A DNA stretch of 64,000 bases from Yponomeuta sedellus (lineage: Eukaryota; Arthropoda; Insecta; Lepidoptera; Yponomeutidae). A program made the translations under genes and the position numbers. Shown in pieces: positions 1 through 13,199 of the stretch (position 1 is the first letter of the stretch; each line of letters starts with the position of its first letter). The stretch lies in assembly GCA_934045075.1 (NCBI GenBank), contig OW203747.1, positions 8,886,357 to 8,950,356 of the forward strand, written 5' to 3'. A model generated the notes under the pieces. The model worked only from the letters and a program-made list of their open reading frames with translations, ran no database searches and had not been told where the DNA came from.

Positions 1-270
1 CGCATCGAGACAAGCCCAAACAAGAAAACTGTAGTAATTTACCTTTAGACTGCAAAGCAGACAGATAATTTGAAAAGTAAGTAAAATTTGTGCCACCCAT
101 GATTTTCGGTGTAGCATTGTGAATTTGTGACCGAACTGAAAGGAAATAAGCGCAATTATACCAAAATTTTACTACGCCACGGCTCGGTGAAATTAATTAT
201 TTTTGTGGGACTTTCGACTGATGCAGTTGATAAGAATTAATAGCATAAGTTACTATAAGTTTTACCAGGC
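1..270 (+). other. Upstream / putative 5' UTR of gene 1
   Basis: AT-rich sequence before the proposed first coding exon. I see no recognisable repeat, TATA box or coding exon. The proposed ATG at 271 has G at -3 and G at +4, a favourable initiation context. The transcription start could lie here or beyond the left edge. Confidence 0.3.
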
Positions 271-315
271 ATGGAAAATTCTTATACGAGTGGTTTTGGA
301 CTTTATGTCAGAGAG
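271..315 (+). CDS. Gene 1 exon 1 (proposed start exon)
   Basis: It encodes 15 residues from MENSYTSG to YVRE and ends before a GTAAGG donor in phase 0. Exon 2 requires phase 0. The ATG context is good, and gene 2 also begins with a very short first exon. No other evidence supports it; the true start could be upstream of the window. Confidence 0.55.
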
Positions 316-3300
316 GTAAGGTATAATTTAAAGTGGGATCTATTACAACTTGACTTGGTTAACGGTTATTCTAAGTAAGTAGTAAACGGCTTAGGTATAA
401 TAATATCTCCAAGGTCCACAAGCCACATTAAATCTTACCCAAATTAACTTAAAGATAAATGCGAAATGAAGACGTCTACGTCAGGAAGTAAGAAAATGCC
501 TATGCCTGTTAGTATTTATTTATGTAGGTAGTCGATAAACGTCCCACTGCAGGACACGGGACTTCTTTCAGAGAGAGAGAGTATGCCTAATTTATCACTA
601 TGTATGTATATCGTTATCAACCCTTGTATGTCCCCACTGCTGGGGCACGGGTCTCTTCCTACATCGCAGGAAGGTTAGGCCATACTCCACCACGGGGACC
701 AAGTCCGGGTTGGTGGAGGATTGTAAGACAGTGGCGGGCCTTACTGTCAGAAGTTATCAAGCCGCCCATAAGGCCTCTGACATGGCTCAACGACTGCCAT
801 TATATGACAGCCGGCACCAACGGCTTAACGTGCCTTGGGAAGCACGGAAGCGCTCGGAAAAATGCCACTAGCGGTAGTCACGGGACGCTCACCCATCCCG
901 TACCTGACCGCGCCTGTTGTTGCTTAACCATGCGATTGATTCCAATCACTTGGTTCGCCTAGGCCACGAGCGCTTCGTATATATATGTATGTAGGTATGT
1001 ATGTATATAGCATCGATAAAATATTACAGTAATATTTTATCGATGGTATATAGGTATATATTTGTGAGTGTGCTTGTATGCGTAAGTATGGCTGCATGTG
1101 AGAGTGTAAGTGCGTGTTTGTTTCGTTTTGATGCTCCGTGAGTCACCAGGATGCCCTTGCTGAAAATCAGTGTTGTGGGTACTAACCCTCAGCTTATACT
1201 GAGCATGAGACCTTTTTGCCGCTGCATCGACATACTGTGTAGCGTTGGAATTTATTTATTCCTGCTTTCTTTTCTGTATTTTCCTTTTCTTGTCAAATTT
1301 GTTATGTCTCATCGTCATCGTCAGGCTATACTAGTCCACTGCTGGACATAGCCCTCCCCTAATGAGCGCCATAGCGCCCTGTCTTCAGCTTGCCGCATCC
1401 AGCATCTGCCTGCAGTTTTTCGCAGATCGTCATCCCACCTAGTCGGAGGGCGTCCCACACTACGTTTGCCGAGTCGCGGTCTCCACTCAAGGACACGTTT
1501 GCTCCAACGGTTGTCGGTTCTTCGCGAGATATGGCCATTTTAGTATGTCTATGTGGCGTTAAATAAATGTTTTTCTTCTTCTTAATTACTGCGCGTGCTC
1601 ACTGCGGATTGTCAATTTCAACCTCTTAGGCTAGACGTGACGCTAGACGTTAGGCGTGACTGTTTCGTCACTCCGTAGATATGTATGGAGATGCGCGAAA
1701 TGTCACCCAGTTGTCACGTCGTAACATGCGCGCATCTCCATACTTATCCACGGTCTTGGTAAGAGTAACGAAAGAGTCACGGTGACAAAAGTAACTCGTG
1801 CGCGCGTAGCCTTATGTATTTGATCACTTCAGACTCGGATTCCTCATAATACTTCACAAAAGCATACAGCGTCACAAATGCACACACCGTAGAAAACAAA
1901 GTCATTGGTATGTTCGGATCCCTTCGGAGTGCCTTAGGTCTCTCGCTTCAGAGTCTATTGTTCTGCCCATTGGACTGCCCTGCGCCTCCTTTACTGTCAG
2001 TATAAGAAAGAAAAATGTACACGACACAGTTACAGAGTTACGGCCCTCGCCGAGGCGACAAATTTTCGTTGCACGCGGTTCTAGGAAGTGACCCCCTACT
2101 ACCGAACTACATAAAAGACGTTTCCCTCCAAAAAATTACTTACACTGGTCTTCACTTAACCTAATTTTACGTTGCACTCATAAAAAATCATACAGAATGC
2201 ACAAAATTATACAATAAAGAAAGTTTATATGGCGAGTTTATTTCATTAAAAATCTCTTCCAGCCAACCCTTAATTATAAACGAGATAGGTGAAGGAACCA
2301 CTCGGACGCTGTAGTGTTTGGGACATTAGGACATAGTGCTAACGAGATCTCTGTATTATGTCCATGAATATTTATATTGTTTTAGCTACGGATGTGTTTT
2401 AGCCTATTCCATTACTCCAAAAGAGGTATAATGCTATGCGAAAAATGCTCCATAGACAGTAATGGCTGTAGAAGACATCATGTGGGTTTGTCTATGGTTC
2501 TAATGAAGTCAAAACATTGCCAGTTGTCAGAACAACCGATGCCAAAAGCACACATTGGAAACGTTAAAAACTTCGTCGAAAAATAGCATAAATACAAATT
2601 CCCGAAACCACAATCACGCTCAATATCCTTCGAAGCACGTAAAATGAATTACTTTACTCGGAAGTCGCTGACCGACAGCTCCCGGAGTAGTTACCGTGGT
2701 TCACAGCGGGATAGAGGGCACGAACAGGTACGTAAATTGAAGACCCACTGCAGGTACTGCAGCCACGTGCAGGTAATGCTAATTAATCCATAGAAAAGAC
2801 AACGCCGATACGTAAGCTCCTTGAGTTAAGCAATAACAAGCGTGGTCAGGTGCAGGATGGGTGACCGTCCCATGACAACGGCTAGTGGCATTTTTTTCGA
2901 GCGCTTCCGTGCTTCGCTAGGCACGTGAAGCTGTTGGTGCCGACTGTTATGTAATGGCTGTCGTCAAGCCATGTCAGAGGCCTTATGGACGGGTTGATAA
3001 CTTCTGAAAGTACGGCCCGTCACTGTCTTACAACCCTCCACCAACCCGGACGTGGCCTTCTTGGTGGAGTATGGCCTAACCTACCTGCGATGAAGGAAGA
3101 TACTCGTGCCCCAGCTGAGGGGACATACAAGGGTTGATACGGATTCATTATAGAAACAAACAGTAAGGCCCGCCACTGTCTTACAATCCTCCACCAACCC
3201 GTACTTGGCCCCCGTGGTGAAGTATGGCCTAACCTTCCTGCGATGCAGAAAGAGACCCGTGCCCCAGCAGTGGGGACATACAAGGGTTAATATCGAATCC

Positions 3301-6300
3301 ATACAAAAGACTAAGCCAATACAATCCTCCACCAACCCGGACTGGGCCCCTGTGGCGGCGTACGGCCTTATCTTCCTGCAATGCAGGAAGAGATCCGTGC
3401 TCCAGGAATGAGGATATCTTCTTCTTCTTCTTCAGGCTATATTATGACGTCCACTGCTGGACATAGCCTTCCCCTAATGAGCGCCATAGCGCGCTGTCTT
3501 CAGCTTGCCGCATCCAGCATCTGCCAGCAGTTTTTCGCAGATTGTAATCCCACCTGGTCAGAGGGCGAGGATATAGGAATAATGAGGATATAAAAAGGTG
3601 TAAAAAGGCTTAGGTATTATTGTACAAAAAACTGGAGGTGAGGATATCTTAACATAGTTCCTAACATTTCAGGTACCGCCGTTGTCCTCGACTCAGGCCA
3701 TAGAAGATAACATCAAAGAATACCTCAGCGATAGAATGAGTCAGATGTACGTAGTATACCCAGGGACAGATCGGGACCACTACGACGTGAGAGCAGAAAG
3801 GGTGAATGTTAATGCCACCAAGTACGTAACATGCTGTTGGCTAGAGGACCCACTTAAATACTAATACTTAAGAACTAATGAGAAAACAAGTCACTTACAA
3901 AGTCTGTGTGCGTCGACGCCTCTCGACTTGGCATCCGTTCGGGATGGGTGCACTGATAGGTTTGGGGATCCCTAGACTTCCCCGTCTATCTCAAGAGCTC
4001 TTTCCCTAGAAAGCTACCTACCTTCAGTGCAGTTTCACGGCACCAGTTTTCACCAAAATATATGTCTACTATTTTGGGTCCATCGTCTATCGCCCTAACA
4101 ACCAAACTATAAATACTGGAACCGTCCCTGAACTTCTTTCGCACTTCACACGAAGATATAAGCCCGGCAATCTAATTGCCACACAAATCACACGTTTCAC
4201 AAGCAACAAAACAAGAGGGCAATTTTCAACTCCAGTAGTTACGAACGTCATGGCTGCGTTCAAAAATCAAACTTCTATTCTAAACACATGCGTTAGATTT
4301 TTAAATGATTTATTTCTGTGTTCGTTCGTTCGTTTTTTCGGTTGTTCGCTCGTACGTTCGTCCGTTCATTCGTTCGTTCGGTTGTTCGCTCGTTCGTTCG
4401 TTCTTTCGTTGGTATGTACGTACGTTCGTTAGGTTGTAACGTTCTTTCGTACGTTCGTCCGTTAGTTCTGTAAGGAGTCAGGCGTAGAAATAATAGAAAT
4501 GAGTGCCCTTTCAGAAATTTAATTCAATGTCAAATTCCTGAGCCACCTTTGGGCTGAAACCGAAGTGGAGAAGAAGGCAGCCAAGAAACTCCACTCGAAT
4601 AATCTTTTCTCAAATAGTTTTATAAGAATTTACAAAGCACATAGCACTCTAGTTACAAAGAACACAAATCAAAAGTAACGGAAATATAACCTCACCAGAC
4701 TGGCGACAAACCACGATGAACCTACTAGAAACAAATCCAGACAGCAAAAGAGCCCGGAGCGCGTACGGCGCACGCTTTATATAGGAACGGTGACGTCATG
4801 AGATTGTTGCCAGTCTCTACTACTAAAATATTCCTAACACGGCCTCTCCTGACACAGGGTCGTCCTCGACCCTCTCTGGGACAGTTCTGGTCTTGACAAG
4901 CGTGATCTTGCGCAGCACACCCACGAGAAGCGTCACAGCGCCACCTTGAGCAGTGTATCACTGCAATTTGAAAACAAGCTTAAGCATCTCATCGATTTCG
5001 CAAATTGTGCCTACATCTCACATCCATCTGTCTATCAAGGCCATCTTTCTGCTATCAAACATACTGTCTACACCACGGATCCAAAAAACACCAATAGTTT
5101 ATTCTTAGCATTTCATGAACTTTCCATGTCCTATACCTTGAGTAAGTTTCACTTCGTTCTTTCATACGTTCAACGTCTATTCATCACTCATTCGTTGTCA
5201 TCAGACATCAGACACAATGGATCCATTTAATTCATTAATTCACACAAACATCCCGAGGAATGCTCGCGCGCGGTTATGTGGGTACGCAGTCTTGCACAGC
5301 CACAGCAAGCGCTCAGCAGCAGTGAGCACTTGCGCACGGTAGGCGCGTAGTCGCAGCCAGCAGAGGCGCGCACTTGCGCTTGTCAGGCGCGCAGTCACAG
5401 CCAGCAGCAGCGCGCGTTTGCGCCCAGCAGCAGCGCGCAGCAGCAGCGCGCAGCAGCGCGCGTCAGTGCTCAGCAGCAGCGCGCGTCAGCGCTCAGCAGC
5501 AGCGCTCAGCAGCAGTGAGCACTTGCACACGGCAGGTGCATAGTCGCAGCCAGCAGAGGCGCGCACTTGCGCTTGTCAGGCGCGCAGTCACAGCCAGCAG
5601 CAGCGCGCGTTTGCGCCCAGCAGCAGCGCGCGTCAGTGCTCAGCAGCAGCGCGCGTCAGCAGCGTGGCGCTTGTCAGGCGCGCAGTCACAGCCAGCAGCA
5701 GCGCGCGTTTGCGCCCAGCAGCAGCGCGCGTCAGCGCTCAGCAGCAGCGCACGTCAGCGCTCAGCAGCAGCGCGCGTCAGCGCTCGGCAGCATTGTGCGT
5801 CAGCGCTCGGCAGCAGCGCGCGTCAGCGCTCAGCAGCAGCGCGTGGTCGCGCTCGGCAGCAGCGCGTGGTCGCGCTCGGCAGCAGCGTGCGTCAGCGCTT
5901 GACAGCAGCGCTCGGCAGCAGCGCGCGTCAGCGCTCGGCAGCAGCGCGCGTCAGCGCTCGGCAGCAGCGCGCGTCAGCGCTCGGCAGCAGCGCGTGGTCG
6001 CGCTCGGCAGCAGAGTGCGTCCGCGCTCGGCAGCAGCGCGGGTTCGCGCTTGGCAGCAGCGCGTGTTCGCACTTGGCAATTATGACCAGAACCATTCGGA
6101 CATAGGCACGACGTTAGCATATCCGACCAGAACCATTTGAACATAGGCACGACGTTAGCATATCCAACCACAATCATTTGGACATAGGCACGACGTTAAC
6201 ATATCCAGCCACAATGATTTGGACATAGGCATCACAAGGGCTTATCGCATAGACTCCAGGCATACCGCCTATTTGGCAGAGCGCAGTCACACGCGACATC

Positions 6301-9300
6301 AGCGCGCACTCGCGCACGGCAGACACACAGTCACAGGCAGCAGCGGCGCGCAGTCGCAGCCCGCAGCGGCGCGCAGTCGCAGCCCGCAGCGGCGCGCACT
6401 TGCACTTGTCAGGCGTACAATCGCAGCTAGCAACACGCAGTTGCACGCGACAGCAACGCGTAGTCGCGTTCAACAACAGTGCCGTCGTGCTTGGCAGCAG
6501 TGCACCGCTTCGCTTAGTCGCTCGGCTTTTCCTGCACATAAAGAAAACAAACAGGCAAACTCTCTAAGCTCGTGTGTCCTTCCACTATGATATGGGCACA
6601 TTGTTGTCTTATCCAGAATAACCGTAAATGAACTGAAACCGTTTTCAAGTCTTACGAATTTATTGACAAGAGTTGCATCTTATGTCACCGTGACAGGAAG
6701 AGGGTTGACATACCTTCACATTACTCCTAGATGTTCCCGTGGATTTTCCCTGTGGTAAAACTCTACAGACCCGTTCTCCTTTGATAGTTCTCACTCGGGT
6801 ACGGCGCGGTTACGCTTGGCAACATGTAAGCAACAACGTGGATTTGCGTGCAGGGCAGTCTGGCTTCGTAGTAGCTTGATATGTGCACACGTCGGCCGTC
6901 AGCTACGGAAGCACCGAAAACGCAATCTATTCATCCTGAAAAGCACTCTTAATAGACAGGTTAACAACGCACCTCTCGGTACGCAACTCCGAACACAATC
7001 AAGTTCACATAATTATGTTTTGCGAATAAAAGCGAAAAGCTTACTCAGTTTTTTACATTTCGTACATTTTCCAAACAATCCAATTTACACACACATTTTT
7101 CGCATCTACTTTGCAAACAACAATATAAGCGTTACAGCTCGTGATTAAGAAAACAATAGTTGTAGCTGGCACTTGAACGAAACCTTTTTCATTTCACTTA
7201 ACACTGGAATGCATTTATCAGAAACGCAACCACACTCGACCACAAAATATATTTCGCCTACTAGAGTCACTGGGAACTTCACAAACGTTGTCTTACAAGT
7301 ATACAAGTAATCTTTGGTATACACTTGTAAGACAACGTTTCTTCCAACAGATCTTTCTTTTTTGTGGTGTGGTGGGTAGATTTGTTTTTGCAGTTGCTTA
7401 TTGTTGCACTTCATTACACTGCCTACAAATCGACGTGTCTTATGAACATCATGATTCTTAAGGGGTAACACAAGAACTAGTCTTAAGGGGAAGCACATTA
7501 TTGTCTTCACGGGACCGGGATGTAAATTAATTGCGATATTATCGAAATCATTTGCACTTGGTTACATTTTAAAGTCGTATTTACATACTTGATTGGTCTT
7601 CTATTTGTAATTCATTTAGGCGAGACTACGGCAAAGTAGCTACACGGTATTAGTTATTTGATTTATTACTCGAACAACTTTACCCACCAACCGAACCAGG
7701 TATAGACATTGCGAATTTAGGGGTCAAAACTAGACTTTAAAGTTTTGCGCACTTACTGACCTCAGCCACTGGTATAGCTTTCACAATCTGCTCTGTACCT
7801 TTTAAAAGTAGGCTCGGTGGATCTCACCAGCAGCGAGCGCGTCTCCAACGCGTTCAGTCTCGGCACAAAGGTATGCCACGATTCGCGGCTGCGACCTCGA
7901 TCGCCACGATGCTTATGATCGTAATCCAAGCCCGGTCGCCATCACGATGAGTGCGGCTCCACCGCCTCGGTCACAGGATGTATTATCGGCGGTCACCACG
8001 GTAAAGCAGCGAACGAGTCGTACGCTCAATCGCGCATCTAGTCATCTGCGCTATTGGCGACCACACAAGCGCCTGTTGCGAGATCGCGAGGTTCGCGAGC
8101 GCCGCCCGCGTTTGTAGACGAGACAATCTATCAATCTGGCAAACAGAATACAAGCACGGTGTGCGAACACAACCGCTAATAACAAAGAAAGGTCTCACCC
8201 AATGGCTTTTTCTCTCGACACTTGTTTTGTGGGTAAATTAGAAAATTGCAAATAAATTCCGGAAAAGTACATAATTACTCAGGGGGCAAAAACTTCAATG
8301 TTAATGTAGGTAAGAAGGTTGAATCCCACTTCTGATGTAAGGAGTCAGGCGTAGAAATAATAGAAATGAGTGCCCTTTCAGAAATTTAATTCAATGTCAA
8401 ATTCCTGAGCCACCTTCGGGCTGAAACCGAAGTGGAGAAGAAGGCAGCCAAGAAACTCCACTCGAATAATCTTTTCTCAAATAGTCTTATAAGAATTTAC
8501 AAAGCACATAGCACTCTAGTTACAAAGAACACAAATCAAAAGTAACGGAAATATAACCTCACCAGACTGGCGACAAACCACGATGAACCTACTAGAAGTA
8601 AATCCAGACAGCAAAAGAGCCCGGAGCGCGTTTTTTTTTTTTTTTTAACCCTATAAAGGGCACCCTCCGGAGGACACGGGGGAGGGAGGTGGTGAATGCT
8701 CATGCATAACAGCACGGACCCGGCCGTGCTGCCAATGTGGGACTCACAAGAAGTGCGCCTACCCACTAAACACCACCTTGGGGCTAGTTTTGGTCCTAAG
8801 GACCCCTAAACCGACATCGGAGCGACCCCCTCGAGGCCAAGGACGGGTGCGCAGCGGAGCTCTCTAAAAGAAGCGTCCGCTTATAAGGTTAGCTACAGCT
8901 GCTAGGAGAGAATAGTGTCACCACAAGCGGGGACACTAGCGGGCGGGGGCTGTGTCTGCCTGGGACCGAGTCCAGTTCAGAACAGAGTTCATCGTGAGGG
9001 AGAATACAATAAAGAGAGGGACCGGGGAGTACGAAATAGTTTAATTAAACGAAACTAGAGAGCATACCGCTGTGCTCGGCAAGAGCGATAAGACGCTCAG
9101 CGGGGGAGGTGGCGGCGCGCAGCTTGCCCGCCAGTTTGGAGATCTCCGCCAGATCAATATTATTGATGGCAGCACTGATCAGCCTAAGGTCGTCAGCTGT
9201 CTGAGACCTATCTGAGGGGGGATTTGCCTGAGTGGCCGCTACGGGCTCGGCTGTGGCGGGGGGACTAGGTCGGGGGCCCCATGCGGGGGTCGGTGGGGGG

Positions 9301-12165
9301 CTAGGTTTGGCACTGGGGCGGCCTAGGGGTGGGAATGCAGGGGTATTCAGTGCCGGAACTGATTTCCTCTGAGCGAAGGGGGCCTTGGGAGCCTTAGCGG
9401 CGGAGGGGCGGGGGGCACGCGGGCACCCCCGGTAATTGGCCGTATGGCCGGACTGATTGCACAGTACCGGAGCGCGTACGGCGCACGCTTTATATAGGAG
9501 CGGTGACGTCATGAGATTGTTGCCAGTCTCTACTACTAAAATATTCCTAACAGTTCGTTGGTTTGTGTGGTTTATTTTCTTTATTGGTTTATAAAGTGAG
9601 TTTGAGAAAAACCATCATTAAAAAAATTACGGAAAAGACGGCCTCGCTGGCGCAGCGGTTTGGCACGCTGCTGTAAAACCGGAGGTCTCGTGTTCGATCC
9701 CATCCCCCGGGTCAAACTGGGAAACGAAATTTTCTAGTTTTTCTCGGGTCTTGGATGTTATCTATGTATTTATTGTATTAAACCTATCGTCGAGTTAGCA
9801 CCTATAACACAAGCCATTTAGTTGTACTTAGTATAGGGCTAACGATATCTGTGTAATATGTCCATGAATATTTATTTATTAGCATTTACGAGGTTCCACG
9901 CAGTGACCTAGCTCCTCAAATAAAAAAAAATATATCTTTTTTTTAGATTGTTTTTTTTTGGGATTTTTAGGATCCGGCCCTGAGAACCTAGGATCAGGAA
10001 CCTGAGACTAGACACCACTTACTTATTTTATTTTATTTATTTCTATTTTGGCAGCAGACAGTCACAGTGTTACAAACAGGTACTTACGATAGAAATACGA
10101 GTTTACTTAATGAAAAGACTTAAAAGTGCCAAGAATAACATTTAAGAGTTTGCCGTTTATAGTAACTAATTACACAATATAACACACGTTTATGATCATG
10201 ACTTTTCTATACTATTTTTAATGCACTAACCCGTGCTAAGGACAATTTTAAAAAAACCTATTTAGCGGCTTAAAATTCCACCCATGCCGGGATTCGAACC
10301 CGTGACCTCTGGCTATCCGTGCCAGCGCTCTATCCAACTGAGCTAATGGGCGACTCACCGGCATCAGTGAAATTTCGAACCTCTTTACACTATTCTCTAT
10401 ATTACGTACAGGTAGCGACATCTGGCTGAAAAAGATTGCATCACTTACAGCCCCGACTACCTACTTTGCAGTTAGGTTTTTACATCGGAATGATATCGCT
10501 GTACCCACATGATAATACTATTTTTATTTTTCTTTTATTATGACTTTTCTAGTTTGTATTTATTATGTTAAATCTGTCGTCGGGTTAGCATCTGTAAAGC
10601 AAGTCATTTAGTTGTACTTAGTATAGGGCTAACGAGATCTGTGTAATATGACCATGAATTAATATTCATTTAATATTATTATTAATGCGAATTAATATTT
10701 TATTTATTAATGCTAAGTAAAACATGCTACGTTAATGCCAAAAACGGCCGGCACCACTACCACATGGACCTTTGTCACGTCCAATCTGCTTACCTTGATC
10801 GATCATACCCTTGTATGTCCCCACTGCTGGGGCACAGGTCTCTTCCTGCATTGCAGGAAGGTTAGACCATACTCTACCACGGGGGCCAAGTCCGGGTTGG
10901 TGGAGGATTGTAAGACAGTGGTGAGCCTTACTGTCAGTTGTTATCAAGCCGCCCATAAAGCCTCTGACAAGGCTTAACGACTGCCATCACATGACAATCG
11001 GCACAAACGGCTTAACTGCCTTGTGAAGCACGGAAGCGCTCGGAAAAATGCCACTGCCGGCAGTGACGGGACCGCGCCTTTTGTTGCTTAACTCAAGTGA
11101 TTGATTCCAATCACTCGGTTCGACTACGCCACGAACGCTTCATCTGCTTAAGTTTATGTCTGTTAGACCCTAAAATAATTTTATTCTTTTCTAGCCTAAA
11201 ACAAACGCTGTCTTACTTGTTGAAAGGCAGCTTGGGCATAGGCGTGATGGGCATGGACGAGGCATTCAAACATGGCGGCTTGTGGACTTCCTTCGGTCTG
11301 TCTATATTGATTGCACTCCTCGTGTACTACACAGCTTGGGTCAGTATCATTTAAGCAATCCAAATATGGGTTTAATAAACAACAATTCTTTTTAGAGGTC
11401 CACTCATCATGCTCATTCAAAAGATCACGTACAGACTGTTAGCTTTTAGAATATACCTCGGCTACTATTGGATAGAATCGGATAATTATATTTGTGTAAT
11501 AGAAATATCGGAACTAATATGACAGATAAAACATAACATAACATTTACATACAGGCACATACATTGCTTCTGGCCCCACACTAGGATACCCTGTGTCGTG
11601 GGAACCAGAAACAACAGCACAAACATGTAAACATCCAAGACCTGGGCTTTGGTTTTTTTGTTCCCAGCCGGGATTCGAACCCGGGAACTCTTGCATGGTA
11701 GGCAGACGCGCTACCGTTACGCCACAGAGGTCGTCAAAAATGTACCCGGAACCGGCGTGCGTGCATGCAACGACTTATGAACATTAATGAAGCGAAGGTG
11801 ATCTGTCAGGATCGTGGCAAATGGCAGTCCCTGGTCTCTGCCTACCCCTCTGGGATACAGGCGTGAGTTTATATATTTATGTATGTATGTATGTATGTAT
11901 GTATGTATGTATTTATGTATGTATGTATGTATGTATGTATGTATGTATGTATGTATGTATGTATGTATGTATGTATGTATGTATGTATGTATGTATGTAT
12001 GTATGTATGTATGTATGTATGTATGTATGTATGTATGTATGTATGTATGTATGTATGTATGTATGTATGTATGTATGTATGTATGTATGTATGTATGTAT
12101 GTATGTATGTATGTATGTATGTATGTATGTATGTATGTATGTATGTATGTATGTATGTATGTATG

Positions 12166-12196
<31 letters not shown>

Positions 12197-13113
12197 CATG
12201 ATGACACTTAATTTCGAAATCGGGACTAATATGACACTTATACAGAGCAGGAAGTAGTATTACACTCGTGTGCTTTCGGAAACCGAAGCCTACTCTAGAG
12301 CCCGAGGTATATCTAAAAGCTAACAGACTGTACAGTGATATCACTTGTAATGATTTCTACATGGTGCTCTCGACCGCCTCACACGTGCTGGCAAGCGGAA
12401 TACTGTCACCGCCGCGCTACGCAAGTGTCATACAAACAGTCACGTGAAGTAACTCGTTTTTGCTGTCACGAATTTTCTGGCGCACCAAATTACATTCCTG
12501 CTGAATCAGCAGATTGTTAACCGAGGGTCGAAAGAATCAATTCCCAAGGTATTTAGACGGCTATAGTCCGAGTAGGAATTGATTCTTTTACCCGCGTTAA
12601 ACACTACTTTTCATTTCGAATGAGGAAAATAAAAACTTCACAGATGACAGTAGTTTAAAAACCTATTTAGAGGCTAAAAATTTCACCCATGCCGGGATTC
12701 GAACCCGCAACCTCTGGCTATCCGAGCCAGAGGTTGCGGGTTCGAATCCCGGCATGGGTGAAATTTTTAGCCTTTAAATAGGTTTTTAAATTTGTTCCTT
12801 AGCACGGGTTAGTGCATTAAAATAAAAATAGTATAAGATGACAGTAGTTCTATTTTTAAAGTTCATTCCGGCCCTTAGGTGGGAAGTAATTTGAATGAGT
12901 TTTTCCCTCTCTATGGAGGGAAGCAGCAATTTCCACCCCATAAATAATAAGATCAAAACAACACTACTTTCCGAGTATGAGAAATTTAAAGTATAATGTT
13001 ATTATGATTATCTACATAGTAATCATAGTAAGTTTTTGTTGTTGTTTGATTTCATATAAAATGTATGTATTATTATATTATAATTATGTATGTTTGTATA
13101 ATTTATACATTAA

Positions 13114-13199
<86 letters not shown>

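Larger units (their letters stand above)
8336..9552 (-). repeat. LTR, 5' in element orientation, split by a LINE
   Basis: The LTR halves 8336-8630 and 9467-9552 join to the same 371-bp sequence as 4469-4839. A LINE insert lies between them and duplicated CCGGAGCGCG. Confidence 0.75.
4465..9556 (-). mobile_element. Non-autonomous LTR retrotransposon (LARD-like)
   Basis: Two 371-bp repeats (4469-4839 and 8336-9552 minus a nested insert) are direct copies. They differ at about five sites (roughly 98.7% identical) and end TGT...ACA. They enclose about 3.5 kb and are flanked by GTTC at 4465-4468 and 9553-9556, a likely 4-bp target duplication. I put the element on the minus strand because the LTR then carries TGACGTCA followed by TATATAAAG, as in a U3 promoter. 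It would then have a purine-rich AGGAGAGG just before the downstream LTR. I see no gag-pol ORF, so it would need proteins from a partner. Superfamily unknown. The high LTR identity suggests recent insertion. Confidence 0.7.
11434..12333. mobile_element. TA-flanked MITE with nested insert
   Basis: Inverted termini CTGTTAGCTTTTAGAATATA at the left and the complementary TCTAAAAGCTAACAG at the right. The flanks read TACAG, so a TA duplication (Tc1/mariner-like) is likely. The inside is expanded by a SINE, a LINE scrap and a (TATG)n array. Relatives are at 14130-14355, 17399-17588 and 31975-32245. Confidence 0.65.

Noticed and set aside
600..962. 120-codon ORF starting MYVYRYQPLYVPTAGARVSS
   Set aside because: It lies wholly within a 5S-derived SINE and similar ORFs appear in other copies; no sign of selection as a protein.
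1079..1090. ATGC-GTAAGT as an alternative first exon of gene 1
   Set aside because: It would give one codon and a wrong phase, within simple-sequence DNA.
7983..8198. 71-codon minus-strand ORF as a gag gene
   Set aside because: No gag motif or zinc knuckle; too short to support.
9640..9712. tRNA gene in GCCTCGCTGGCGCAGCGG sequence
   Set aside because: The head is diverged and fused to a SINE body shared with other copies.
11717..12344. ORFs of MYVC and YIHT repeats on both strands
   Set aside because: Artefact of the TATG microsatellite.
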